The notes under the pieces were generated by a model. That model made no database searches. It was not told where the DNA came from and was given only the letters and a program-made list of their open reading frames with translations. Positions 37,834-46,269 of a stretch of DNA of 64,000 nt are shown here, one piece after another; within the stretch, counting starts at the first letter, position 1, and each line of letters opens with the position of its first letter. Both the position numbers and the translations under genes were made by a program. The stretch covers positions 1,054,001 to 1,118,000 of the forward strand of contig NZ_JACVEE010000001.1 of assembly GCF_015355755.1 (NCBI RefSeq). The letters run 5' to 3'. This stretch comes from Nocardia sp. XZ_19_385 (lineage in GTDB: Bacteria > Actinomycetota > Actinomycetes > Mycobacteriales > Mycobacteriaceae).

Positions 37834-38035
37834 GTTACATCGACCAGAGTTGTTTGGCCATAACGAGAGATTCGCCCCGTGTCCCGGGTCACACTCGCGG
37901 AGAACAGCTCTCGCGCGTCCGCGGCGCCCGGCACCGCACCCGACGGCGCCCGGCAGTTCGACGGGAATGTTAGGTGTAGCTGAAATCCTTACCGCATCAA
38001 TACTGTTCGACAGCGCGGGCAGCTAGGTTGTCAGC

Positions 38036-38845
38036 ATGCAGTCCGCGTGCCCAGCCTCCGCCGGCGTCCACACGAACCCGCTCCCCGATGGCCGCGCCAG
38101 CTATCACCTGCTGGCCGAGCGCGTAGCGGGTGCGCAGCGGTTCCTCGATCTCGGCTGCGGCGACGGCTCCCTGCTCGCGCTGCTCGCAGGTCAGGGCGCG
38201 AAACAGCTTGCGGGCGTTGACGCGTCCGAGGGCGAGCTGTCCTCGGCCCACGCCCGGCCCGAACTGGCCGCTGCCGCACTGTATCTGGGTACCGCCGAGC
38301 AACTTCCATTCGCCGACAACACCTTCGACGCGGTCGTGTCACACCTGGCCTTGCTGCAGATGCCGGACGTCGAGCAGGTCATCGCGGAGGCGGCCCGCGT
38401 GCTGATCCCGAACGGCCGATTCGTGGCCTCGCTGGCCGCGCGCCCCGAACCGGCCAGCGGGTACGACCTGTTTCTATCGCTGACGCGCCCGCACTTCGCC
38501 GCCACCCGTCCCGAGCGACCCCTCCCCCGGTTCGGTGAACCCTGCACCCAGGATGGCTTGAGCGAGCTGCTGACTCCAGCCGGCCTGGAAGTGGTGCACT
38601 GGGAGCAGATCACCCTGGGCACACCCGGCTTGCCCGCAGAGGTGTGGGAGACCGCGGTCGAGAAGTACTGCGACACAGCGTTACTCGCCCCCGGGGAACT
38701 CGACGACCTCCGTGCGGAATTCATCGCCCGGGCACCCCGGATCTCCCAGGACGGCCGGCTCGCCCCCGGCGAGCGCCTGTCGATCGCGACCACCGAGCTC
38801 ACCAACGCCGAGCTGACCAAAGCCGAGGAATACATCTGGCTCTGA
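38036..38845 (+). CDS. Class I SAM-dependent methyltransferase
   Basis: 269 residues. Rossmann motif I is FLDLGCGDGS (about 36-45), with GVDASEGELSSA (motif II acidic residue) and AEQLPFADNTFDAVVSH. Methyltransf_11-type small-molecule enzyme; acceptor unknown. It stands alone and ends 2 bp before a strong terminator. Confidence 0.88.
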   Translation: MQSACPASAGVHTNPLPDGRASYHLLAERVAGAQRFLDLGCGDGSLLALLAGQGAKQLAGVDASEGELSSAHARPELAAAALYLGTAEQLPFADNTFDAVVSHLALLQMPDVEQVIAEAARVLIPNGRFVASLAARPEPASGYDLFLSLTRPHFAATRPERPLPRFGEPCTQDGLSELLTPAGLEVVHWEQITLGTPGLPAEVWETAVEKYCDTALLAPGELDDLRAEFIARAPRISQDGRLAPGERLSIATTELTNAELTKAEEYIWL

Positions 38846-38847
38846 CG

Positions 38848-38882
38848 CCAAGGCCCCCTGCCGAATCGGCGGGGGGCCTTGG
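38848..38882. terminator. Intrinsic terminator between convergent genes
   Basis: CCAAGGCCCCC (38848-38858) pairs with GGGGGCCTTGG (38872-38882), and inside it GCCG pairs with CGGC around AAT. This long GC stem separates the methyltransferase gene from the convergent gap gene and can serve both. Confidence 0.8.
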
Positions 38883-38900
38883 TGTCTCAGTCGTGCGAAA

Positions 38901-40367
38901 TTACGCGCTGGCGCCGGTCAGCACGCGAGCGTCCAGCTGCGGGTAGGTCGGGTATTCGATGCCCGAGATGAACTGCACGGTCCGGACGACCTGGCAGGAG
39001 TAGCCGAACTCATTGTCGTACCAGCAGTACAGGATCGCGGTGTCGCCCTCGACGATGGTGGCGTTGCCGTCGATGATCGACGCGGCCCGGTGGCCGATGA
39101 AATCGCTGGAGACGGCGTCGGTGGCGGTGGTGTAGTCGAGGTTGCGGCTCAGCGGGCCGGACAGCGAGACCTGACGGAGGTAGGCCACCACCTCTTCCTT
39201 GGTCGTCTCGCGCTGCAACTGCAGGTTCAGGATGGCGATCGAAACATCCTGGGTGGGAACGCGAATCGAGTTACCGGTGATCTTGGCCTTGAAGTCCGGC
39301 ATCGCCTTGGCCACCGCGGACGCGGCGCCGGTCTCGGTGAGCACCAGGTTGAACGGCGCGGAGCGGCCGCGACGGTCGGCCTTGTGGTAGTTGTCCAGCA
39401 GGTTCTGGTCGTTGGTGAACGAGTGCACGGTTTCCACGTGGCCGCGGACGATCCCGAACTCGTCCTCCATCGCCTTGAGCGGCGGCACGATCGCGTTCGT
39501 GGTGCAGGAGGCACAGGAGAAGATCTGCTGCGACAGGTCCTGTTCACGGTGGTTGACGCCGTGCACGATGTTCGGGACGTCACCCTTGCCGGGCGCGGTC
39601 AGCACGACCTTCGCGATGCCGGGCCGCAGATGCTGCTCCAGGCCCTCGCGGTCGCGCCACCGGCCGGTGTTGTCGACCAGGATCGCGTCCTTGATCCCAT
39701 ACTCGGTGTAGTCGATCGCGGTGGGGTCGTTGCTGTAGATGAACTTGATCACGTTGCCGTTGGCGGTGATCGTCTCGTTCTCGACATCGACCTTGATGGT
39801 GCCGTCGAACTTGCCGTGCACCGAATCCCGGCGCAGCAGCGACGCGCGCTTGATCAGGTCGTCGTCGCCGCCCTTGCGCACCACCACGGCCCGCAGGTTC
39901 AGCCCGTTGCCGGAGCCCGCCTTCTCGATGAGCAGCCGGGTGACCAGGCGGCCGATCCGGCCGAAGCCGTAGAGCACGACATCCCGGGGACCCGCCGACT
40001 GCGCCTTGTTGCCGTTGGTGACATCGGCCAGCACCGTCTCGGCGTACTCGCGGATCGACAGCCCGCGGTCGTCGGCGCGGTAGCCCACAGCCAGATGACC
40101 GAGATCGATCTTGCAGGGACCCAGATCCAGTTCACCGAGCACCTGCAAGAACGGCAGGGTCTCGTCCACCGACAGCTCTGTGCCCTCGATCTGGCGCGCG
40201 AAACGATGGGTGCGCAGGATGCTGATCACCGACTTGTTCACCAGCGGGCGGCTGTGCAGCAGGGTCGTCACACCCTTCCCCCGATACAACGTGCCGATGA
40301 GGGGAATCATCGCCTCCGCGGCAGCTTCCTGAGCGTTCCAGCGGTCAAGTTGTTCGGTTGTCAACAC
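38901..40367 (-). CDS. gap: Glyceraldehyde-3-phosphate dehydrogenase, long form
   Basis: 488 residues. An N-terminal extension of about 120 residues precedes the NAD(P)-binding domain (VVLYGFGRIGRLVTR); the catalytic Cys is in SCASCTTNAI and the C-terminus has YCWYDNEFGYS. This long GAPDH form is a second type in several actinobacteria and other bacteria, sometimes with gluconeogenic or NADP preference. It oxidises glyceraldehyde-3-phosphate to 1,3-bisphosphoglycerate, or the reverse. The GTG start follows GAGGAT. No other glycolytic genes adjoin it. Confidence 0.92.
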   Translation of the reverse strand: MLTTEQLDRWNAQEAAAEAMIPLIGTLYRGKGVTTLLHSRPLVNKSVISILRTHRFARQIEGTELSVDETLPFLQVLGELDLGPCKIDLGHLAVGYRADDRGLSIREYAETVLADVTNGNKAQSAGPRDVVLYGFGRIGRLVTRLLIEKAGSGNGLNLRAVVVRKGGDDDLIKRASLLRRDSVHGKFDGTIKVDVENETITANGNVIKFIYSNDPTAIDYTEYGIKDAILVDNTGRWRDREGLEQHLRPGIAKVVLTAPGKGDVPNIVHGVNHREQDLSQQIFSCASCTTNAIVPPLKAMEDEFGIVRGHVETVHSFTNDQNLLDNYHKADRRGRSAPFNLVLTETGAASAVAKAMPDFKAKITGNSIRVPTQDVSIAILNLQLQRETTKEEVVAYLRQVSLSGPLSRNLDYTTATDAVSSDFIGHRAASIIDGNATIVEGDTAILYCWYDNEFGYSCQVVRTVQFISGIEYPTYPQLDARVLTGASA

Positions 40368-40478
40368 AGATCCTCGGGTTCGTCGATAAGTTCGCCGCAT
40401 CGATGCTAGTAACCGCCGAAAATTCACCGACGCCGGATCCCCACCGGTGAGATCTTCACTACCCTTGCCGCCCCGGCG

Positions 40479-41948
40479 TCAGTTCGTTTCGCAGGTGAAG
40501 TCGCGCTCCGGCAGGACGCCGTCGGCGAGGTAGGTGTTCGTCGCGGCGGTCGCGCACGGCACCGTTCCGAACACGCCGTGAATGCGCTGGTCCGGCACGG
40601 TGATCAGCCGGGATCCGGGCATCGCGCGGTGCAGCGCGAGGCCGGATTCGTAGACCGTGCGCGGGTCGCCGGTGGCCTGCAGGATCAGCGCGGGCGACGC
40701 GTTGTGCACGTCGGTGGGCGTTTCGATCGGGTCGGCCCAGAACGCGCACGGGCGGATGTTGTGCACGAACGGCCCGAAGACCGGCAGCGTCGACCGGCTG
40801 GCTTCGATGGCGTTCCAGTAGCCGAGCGGGTCGCGCGGGGCCGGGACGTCGTTGCACATGATCGCCCAGGTTTGGGCGTCGTCCGGCTGACCGGCGAGCC
40901 GGCCGTTGAGGGCTTCGTCCAGTTCGGGGCTCGGCGGCACCGGCAGGCCGTCGGCGGCATCGGTGAGCTGGCGGAGATGGGCCGCCAGCACTCCGTAGGT
41001 CTTCGGGTTCGCCACCAGATCGAAGAGCAGCGCGGGCAGCACCTCGTCGTCGACCTGATGGGCGCCGATCCGGATCGGTTGCCGGTGCGCCCGCTCGATC
41101 AGCGTTGTAACAGCGGCGCGCACCCGGCCGCGGTCCGTGCCGAGCCGGTACTCGCCGTCCCGCTCGGCGGTCCAGTCGGCCCAGGCATCGAGCGCCGACT
41201 CGTTGGCCGGACCCATATCCCGCAGCATGGCGTCGCCGTACCGCCGCGGGTCGACCGCGCTGTCGAGCACCATGCGGTCGCTGCGTTCCGGGAACATCTG
41301 GATGAATACCGCACCGAGGTAGGTGCCGTAGGAACCGCCGAGGTAGCTGATCCGCTGTTCGCCGAGCGCGGCGCGAATCACGTCCATGTCCCGCGCGGTG
41401 TTGCGGGTGTTGAAATACGGCAGCGCGGCGCCGGTGGTGTCGCGGCAGCGTTGCGCCAGATCTGCTTGGGTGGCAACGGATTCGGCGTAGTCGGCGGCGT
41501 CGGCGCCCGCGGAGCGCAGGCCCGCGACGGGCCAGCGGCAGGTGATCGGAGTCGACCGGCCGACTCCGCGGGGATCCATGCCGATCAGGTCGTACTGGGC
41601 GAGCACATCCGGTGAGTAGTCCGGCCGGAAGGCCAGCTGCATGTTGAGACCGGGTCCACCCGGGCCGCCCGGATTGGACAACATGATCCCCCGCCGGCGC
41701 GCCGGGTCGGTGGCGGCGAGCCGGGAGATCGTCACCGTGATGGTGCGGCCCTGCGGATCGGCGTAGTCCAAGGGCACCGTGACATCAGCGCACTGGGCGC
41801 CCGCGTCATCGAGATCGGCTGTGCCGCAAGGCTTCCAGTCCAGAGCCTGGTCGTAGAACCGATCCAGCCCGGTGTCCGCCGCCGCCGCCGAACCCGGCGC
41901 CAGCACCGATGCGAACAGGGCAGCGCTCACGATGGCGCGACGCAGCAT
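40479..41948 (-). CDS. Secreted TAP-like alpha/beta hydrolase (peptidase S33)
   Basis: 489 residues with a signal peptide (about 1-24, ending SAAAA). SNPGGPGGPG is the oxyanion region, GGSYG holds the nucleophile (Ser206), LILQATGDPRTVYE the Asp and DQRIHGVFG the His. It belongs with tripeptidyl aminopeptidases of Streptomyces and is paralogous to the lipoprotein at 22.8 kb but lacks a lipobox. It is divergent from a tetR-luxR pair that probably controls it. Confidence 0.9.
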   Translation of the reverse strand: MLRRAIVSAALFASVLAPGSAAAADTGLDRFYDQALDWKPCGTADLDDAGAQCADVTVPLDYADPQGRTITVTISRLAATDPARRRGIMLSNPGGPGGPGLNMQLAFRPDYSPDVLAQYDLIGMDPRGVGRSTPITCRWPVAGLRSAGADAADYAESVATQADLAQRCRDTTGAALPYFNTRNTARDMDVIRAALGEQRISYLGGSYGTYLGAVFIQMFPERSDRMVLDSAVDPRRYGDAMLRDMGPANESALDAWADWTAERDGEYRLGTDRGRVRAAVTTLIERAHRQPIRIGAHQVDDEVLPALLFDLVANPKTYGVLAAHLRQLTDAADGLPVPPSPELDEALNGRLAGQPDDAQTWAIMCNDVPAPRDPLGYWNAIEASRSTLPVFGPFVHNIRPCAFWADPIETPTDVHNASPALILQATGDPRTVYESGLALHRAMPGSRLITVPDQRIHGVFGTVPCATAATNTYLADGVLPERDFTCETN

Positions 41949-41973
41949 TGTCGACCTTCTTTCGTAATTTGAT

Positions 41974-41986
41974 TATTATCGTAATA
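41974..41986. promoter_or_regulatory. AT-rich dyad between hydrolase and tetR genes
   Basis: TATTA (41974-41978) and TAATA (41982-41986) flank TCG in an AT-rich block that also repeats TCGTAAT (41962-41968 and 41979-41985). The block stands out in the divergent promoter region and is the likely TetR operator. Confidence 0.5.
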
Positions 41987-42037
41987 GGATTATCACAAGC
42001 CGGGACGCGCCCGGCTGCCGGACGAGTGGAGAAGTGC

Positions 42038-42634
42038 ATGCGCCGAGACGAGTCGCGGCAGCGCAACCGGGAGTCGCTGATGGACGCGGCTGTCGCCGAG
42101 ATCGCCGCGAAGGGTTATCAGGCTGCCCGGCTGGAGGACATCGCCGCCCGCGCGGATCTGACCACCGGCGCGATCTACTCCATCTTCGGGAGCAAACGCG
42201 GCCTGCTGCTGGCCGCCAGCCAGCGGGTGATCGACGGGCAGGTGGAAGCCGTTGTAGCGCTGGCTGATCCCGAGCTCTCCTTGACCGGCGTCCTCGACGG
42301 GCTGGCCGCGTACGCCCACCGGCTCGCTACCGCGGACCAGAGCGGGATACAGGTCGCTTTCCAGCTGGAAGCGCTGGCGGTCGCGTTCCGGGAGCCGGAA
42401 CTGATGGCATCGATCCAGGCCCAGGACCTCACCGACGCGATGACGAACCTGCTGACCGGACGGCGCATCGACGCGTCCGGCGCCGTGACGACACCGGAGC
42501 AGGCCGAGCGGCTGCGGCCCGCGGTCGAAAGCCTGATGAGCGGGATGTCCCAGCAGGTCGCGCTCGGCATCGACGACGTGAGTGTGGAGTACATCGCCGA
42601 GTCGATGCGGGCGCTGACCGCGCTGATCCTCTGA
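42038..42634 (+). CDS. TetR-family regulator
   Basis: 198 residues. HTH about 25-55 (ARLEDIAARADLTTGAIYSI), then a ligand-binding domain. The ATG at 42038 was chosen over an upstream frame that crosses the operator. Its TGA overlaps the next ATG (TGATG), so it is co-translated with the LuxR-type protein, an unusual pairing. The divergent secreted hydrolase is a likely target. Confidence 0.9.
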   Translation: MRRDESRQRNRESLMDAAVAEIAAKGYQAARLEDIAARADLTTGAIYSIFGSKRGLLLAASQRVIDGQVEAVVALADPELSLTGVLDGLAAYAHRLATADQSGIQVAFQLEALAVAFREPELMASIQAQDLTDAMTNLLTGRRIDASGAVTTPEQAERLRPAVESLMSGMSQQVALGIDDVSVEYIAESMRALTALIL

Positions 42635-43254
42635 TGACCGCGCCTTTGCGGGTCGTGATCAGCGCGGCCGATGCCCTGCTGCGGGAAGGACTTGCCGCGC
42701 TGTTGAATACCCGGGGATTCGAGGTGACGGCGGTGTGCGACAGCACCGATTTGCTGACCGCCGTCGCGGACCGCCCGGATGTGGTGATCACCGATGACGC
42801 ACGCTGTGCGGCGTTGCGGGCCAGGCAGCGCCATCCCGGGTTGCCGGTGCTGGTGCTGTCGTCCGGAATCGACAACGTCGACGGGGTCGGTGAACTGCTC
42901 GCCGACCGCAGCGGCGGTGTCGGCTGCCTGCGCCGGGAACGGGTGGGTGCGATCGCGGAGTTCATCGACACGCTGCGCTGGGTCGCGGGCGGGGCGACGA
43001 TCTTCGATCCCGAGGTGATCGCCGCGATCCTGAACAGCCGCCGCGACCCGCTGGTCGGCCTGACCGCCCGGGAGCGCGAGGTCCTGGCACGGATGGCCGA
43101 AGGCCACAACAATGCCGCCATCGCCGAACGGCTCGTGGTCAGTGAGGCCGCCGTGCACAAGCACATTCGCGCCATCTTCGCCAAGCTCGACCTGACCGGC
43201 GAGGATCGCGGGCATCGCCGGGTACAGGCGGTCCTGGCCTACTTGAACGCCTGA
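42634..43254 (+). CDS. LuxR/NarL-type regulator with degenerate receiver
   Basis: 206 residues. The receiver-like domain (about 5-120) keeps the fold pattern and an Asp at the phosphoacceptor position (DVVITDD), but the acidic pair at the first strand is lost (VISAADALLREG instead of IADD). The C-terminal HTH is typical (LTAREREVLARMAEGHNNAA, then VSEAAVHKHIRAIFAKL). Loss of Mg-binding acids suggests phosphorylation-independent control. No kinase gene adjoins it; it is coupled to a tetR gene. Confidence 0.88.
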   Translation: MTAPLRVVISAADALLREGLAALLNTRGFEVTAVCDSTDLLTAVADRPDVVITDDARCAALRARQRHPGLPVLVLSSGIDNVDGVGELLADRSGGVGCLRRERVGAIAEFIDTLRWVAGGATIFDPEVIAAILNSRRDPLVGLTAREREVLARMAEGHNNAAIAERLVVSEAAVHKHIRAIFAKLDLTGEDRGHRRVQAVLAYLNA

Positions 43255-43262
43255 CATCGCAA

Positions 43263-44399
43263 TTACTTCGCGCAGAGGGCGATGTCGCGGGCGGCGCCGA
43301 TGGCCGTCAGCACCTGCTCCGAGGGGGGCAGGAAATTGACGGTCAGGGTCACCGCGCGGCCGTCCGGTATGACGCCACCCACCGTCCCGAAACCAGGGGC
43401 GCCGCCGCTATGTCCCCAGAACTCCGACCCGCACGAGGTTTGGTAGCGGAACAACCCGAGACCAACGCCGCGCAGGCCCGGGAGCGGCAGGTCGGCCGGC
43501 ACAGTGCTTTTCATTTCGGCGAGAAGGGGCGGTGTGAGCAGGCGGCCGCCCAGCAGTGCGATGAAGAACTTGTTCAGGTCCGCTCCGGTAGAGACCAGTG
43601 CGCCGTCGGCGCCGCCGATGCCGTAGTCATCCAGTTCCGTTACGTCCGTGAGCTTTCCGTCGACCATGTCATAGCCGTGGAGATGTGGTGCCCGAAGCGT
43701 CGACTCGCCGGGTGCGGGGTAATAGGTCGAGGCCAGGCCCAATGGTTCGATGATCCGCTTGCTGAGCTCGGTCCCGATCGACCGGCCGGTGACCCGTTCG
43801 ACGACCAGGCCCGCCAGCAGATAACCCGTGTTCGAGTACTCCACCTTCGCGCCGGGTGCCCCCAGCGGAGCTTTTTCCCGCAGCGTCTCGCGGACCACCT
43901 GTTCGGTGTCGAATGGCTGGCGATAGCGATTGCCGAGACTCTTCGCCATCTTCTCCGGGTCGATATAGTTGGGCAGTCCTGCGGTGTGCTGCAACAGGTT
44001 TCGCACGGTGATCCGATTACCGTCGTAACCGTTACCCGCGACCACTCCCGGCAGATATCGCTCGACCGGAACGTCGAGCCCGACCTTGCCCTCCGCGACG
44101 AGTTGCAGCACGACCGTGGCGACGAAACTCTTGGTATTGCTCGCGATACGGATGTGCGCGTCCTCGGCGATCGGTGCACCGGTCTCGACATTCCCGACTC
44201 CGGCAGCATGGAAGGTATCCTTGCCGTCCGCGGTGCTGACCACCTGAACACCTGGAATCTGTTGCCGCAGAAGGCTATCCATCGCCTGCGTGAACTCGGC
44301 CGAGGGGGCGGGTGCGGGCTCGTCGGAGCGACCACACGCCGCTGTGGTCGTGAGCAGTGCTGCGGCAATGGCGAGTACGAACGACTGTCGAGGGTTCAC
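43263..44399 (-). CDS. Beta-lactamase-family serine hydrolase, possible lipoprotein
   Basis: 378 residues from a GTG. A signal peptide with a weak lipobox (TTAAC, Cys22) precedes a class C/DD-peptidase-like domain: SNTK (Ser87, Lys90), YSN (VEYSNTGY) and HSGG (FWGHSGGAPG, in place of KTG). Such enzymes act as D,D-carboxypeptidases, D-aminopeptidases or esterases outside the cell. It is convergent with the luxR gene, 8 bp away. Confidence 0.88.
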   Translation of the reverse strand: MNPRQSFVLAIAAALLTTTAACGRSDEPAPAPSAEFTQAMDSLLRQQIPGVQVVSTADGKDTFHAAGVGNVETGAPIAEDAHIRIASNTKSFVATVVLQLVAEGKVGLDVPVERYLPGVVAGNGYDGNRITVRNLLQHTAGLPNYIDPEKMAKSLGNRYRQPFDTEQVVRETLREKAPLGAPGAKVEYSNTGYLLAGLVVERVTGRSIGTELSKRIIEPLGLASTYYPAPGESTLRAPHLHGYDMVDGKLTDVTELDDYGIGGADGALVSTGADLNKFFIALLGGRLLTPPLLAEMKSTVPADLPLPGLRGVGLGLFRYQTSCGSEFWGHSGGAPGFGTVGGVIPDGRAVTLTVNFLPPSEQVLTAIGAARDIALCAK

Positions 44400-44470
44400 G
44401 CCGGTAACGCTATTGCCGGCGAGCGGGGCAAACGATCATGCCAGCACCCGAATATCGGGTAGCGCAGACG

Positions 44471-45079
44471 CTACCGCCGGTCCTCGCCGCCGATCCGGTG
44501 GTCGATCTCGAGCCATTCCCGCTCCCAATGCGCGGCGCGGCGCGTACTGAGCAGCCAGGCGGTGACGCAGACGCCGGCCAGGGCGCTGCCCCAGATCGCA
44601 GACAGTACCGTCAACGCCACGCCGATACCTTCGGTGGCGGCGGCGCTGGAGGGCAGCGGCCCGGGGGCCGGATTGCCGTCCGGGCCGAGCCAGACTCGCA
44701 CCTGGTCACCGGGGGCCGCCCCGCCGGGGACGTTTACCGTCGCGGTGCCCGACCGGTCCTGCCAGGTCCAGCGCACCGGCGCGGTATAGATGTCCAGGGT
44801 CGCCGTGTTCCGGTTCATCGCGGCGGCCACCTGCTGCGGTTCCTCGGTGAGTGTGGCTGTGACAGCGACTTTCGCGGCGTTCTCAGCATCGATCCGGGCC
44901 GCGGCGGCGGTATAGCTCGCGGTGCCGATGGCTCCGGCCATCGGGACGGCAGCCAGGACCGCGATGACCGCCAGGATCCAGACGAGCGCTTCCCACCGAT
45001 CCGAAGCCCGCATCAGCGGGCTGGTATTCCACGGTCGTAACTGCCATATGCGCACCGCCGACCGAGGCTGCTTAGGCAT
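44471..45079 (-). CDS. Rv1733c-family membrane protein
   Basis: 202 residues. Two membrane helices (about 33-53 and 152-174) bracket an extracytoplasmic loop with VRWTWQDRSGTATVNVPGG and GDQVRVWLGPDGNP, the layout of Rv1733c and its actinobacterial relatives. Rv1733c belongs to the dormancy (DosR) regulon in Mycobacterium tuberculosis, but its biochemical role is unknown. The ATG at 45079 follows GAGGTG; a GTG at 45088 is possible. Confidence 0.8.
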   Translation of the reverse strand: MPKQPRSAVRIWQLRPWNTSPLMRASDRWEALVWILAVIAVLAAVPMAGAIGTASYTAAAARIDAENAAKVAVTATLTEEPQQVAAAMNRNTATLDIYTAPVRWTWQDRSGTATVNVPGGAAPGDQVRVWLGPDGNPAPGPLPSSAAATEGIGVALTVLSAIWGSALAGVCVTAWLLSTRRAAHWEREWLEIDHRIGGEDRR

Positions 45080-45194
45080 CACGATCACCTCACTTCACCG
45101 CCCGGCACCCTCATCGCCCGGTACTACTGTGATCGTTATTCCCGTTCTCGACGTTGCTTATCGACCAATTTCCCACATTTCGGGCAGCATCCGT

Positions 45195-46166
45195 TCAGGT
45201 GCGCGATCTGCCCGGTAGCGGCGGGCTGACCGCGGCGGGGTTCGTGTTCGACTCGATTTCGCTTGCGTCACTGGGCGTTTGCGAATCCTTGGGGCCGGAC
45301 CGGGTGATGGCGACGCCCACGAGGCAGAGAATGCCACCGAGAACGGCCATGAGAGTCGGGACTTCCCCCAGGGCGAGCCAGGCCATCAGGATCACCAAGG
45401 TGGGCACCACGTAGGTGGTGACTCCCGCCTTCCCGGCAGTGGTGCGGGCCAGCGCGTACGCCCACGCGGTGAATGCCAGCGCGGTCGGGAAGACACCGAG
45501 ATAGATCAGGCTGAGGGTGGCGGACAGTGGTGCGGCGGCGGCCTCGGTGACGAGTTGACCGGCGAACGGCAGGCAGGTGAGGGTACCGATCAGACAGCCG
45601 AAGGTGGTGACCTGCAGCGCCGAGGCATGCTCGAGGGCCGGCTTCTGCGCGATTACCGCGATCGCCCAGGTGGCCGCGGCGAGCAGGCACAGCAGCACGC
45701 CGAGCAAGCCGGAGCTACCGCCACCGGTGTTGGACAATCCGATCACGATCGCGCCGCCGAACGAAACCGCGATCCCGGCCATCAGGCGTGCCGGAAAGCC
45801 TTCGCGGAGCAGGAATCCGCCGAGCAGGGCCATCAGCACGGGACCGACGTTGATCACCATGGCGGCGGTGCCGGCGTCGACATGCTGCTCACCCCAGTTC
45901 AGGGCCACCATGTAGACCCCGAACCAGAGCACACCGGAGATCAGGATGCCGCGCCAGGCGCCACGGGGCGGCAGACCGGCGCCGTTGATGGCCAGAATCA
46001 CCACGAGCACAATGGATCCGCTCAGCAGGCGACCCAATGCCAGTGCGCCGGGCGAGAATTCGGCGCCCGCCGATCGAATGAAGACGAAGGCCGAAGCCCA
46101 GAGCACCACCGTGACCGCGGCGGCGACAACGGCCCACCGGCCGCTCGACCGAACACTTTCCACCAT
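45195..46166 (-). CDS. EamA/DMT-family transporter
   Basis: 323 residues, ten helices in two EamA repeats (about 12-140 and 155-290). Repeat signatures are LWASAFVFIRSAG and GPVLMALLGGFLLREGFP, then VFPTALAFTAWAYAL and VPTLVILMAWLALGEVPT. RhaT/YdcZ-like exporters of amino acids or metabolites belong here. The C-terminus is polar and Pro-rich. Confidence 0.9.
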   Translation of the reverse strand: MVESVRSSGRWAVVAAAVTVVLWASAFVFIRSAGAEFSPGALALGRLLSGSIVLVVILAINGAGLPPRGAWRGILISGVLWFGVYMVALNWGEQHVDAGTAAMVINVGPVLMALLGGFLLREGFPARLMAGIAVSFGGAIVIGLSNTGGGSSGLLGVLLCLLAAATWAIAVIAQKPALEHASALQVTTFGCLIGTLTCLPFAGQLVTEAAAAPLSATLSLIYLGVFPTALAFTAWAYALARTTAGKAGVTTYVVPTLVILMAWLALGEVPTLMAVLGGILCLVGVAITRSGPKDSQTPSDASEIESNTNPAAVSPPLPGRSRT

Positions 46167-46269
46167 TTGACGAAAATAGAACGAATAATTGCGGACGGCA
46201 AGAGATTTCCGGCCATCAATATTCTGCCAGTTTAGCGGCGTGTCGCGCGGCGGTGTGTCGAATCTGTTG

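Noticed and set aside
37826..38026. 66-codon open frame in the cutinase-methyltransferase intergenic region
   Set aside because: Pro/Arg-rich, no ribosome site and no recognisable motif; treated as non-coding.
39090..40409. 439-codon open frame on the + strand
   Set aside because: Antisense of the GAPDH gene; no recognisable domain and typical shadow composition in high-GC DNA.
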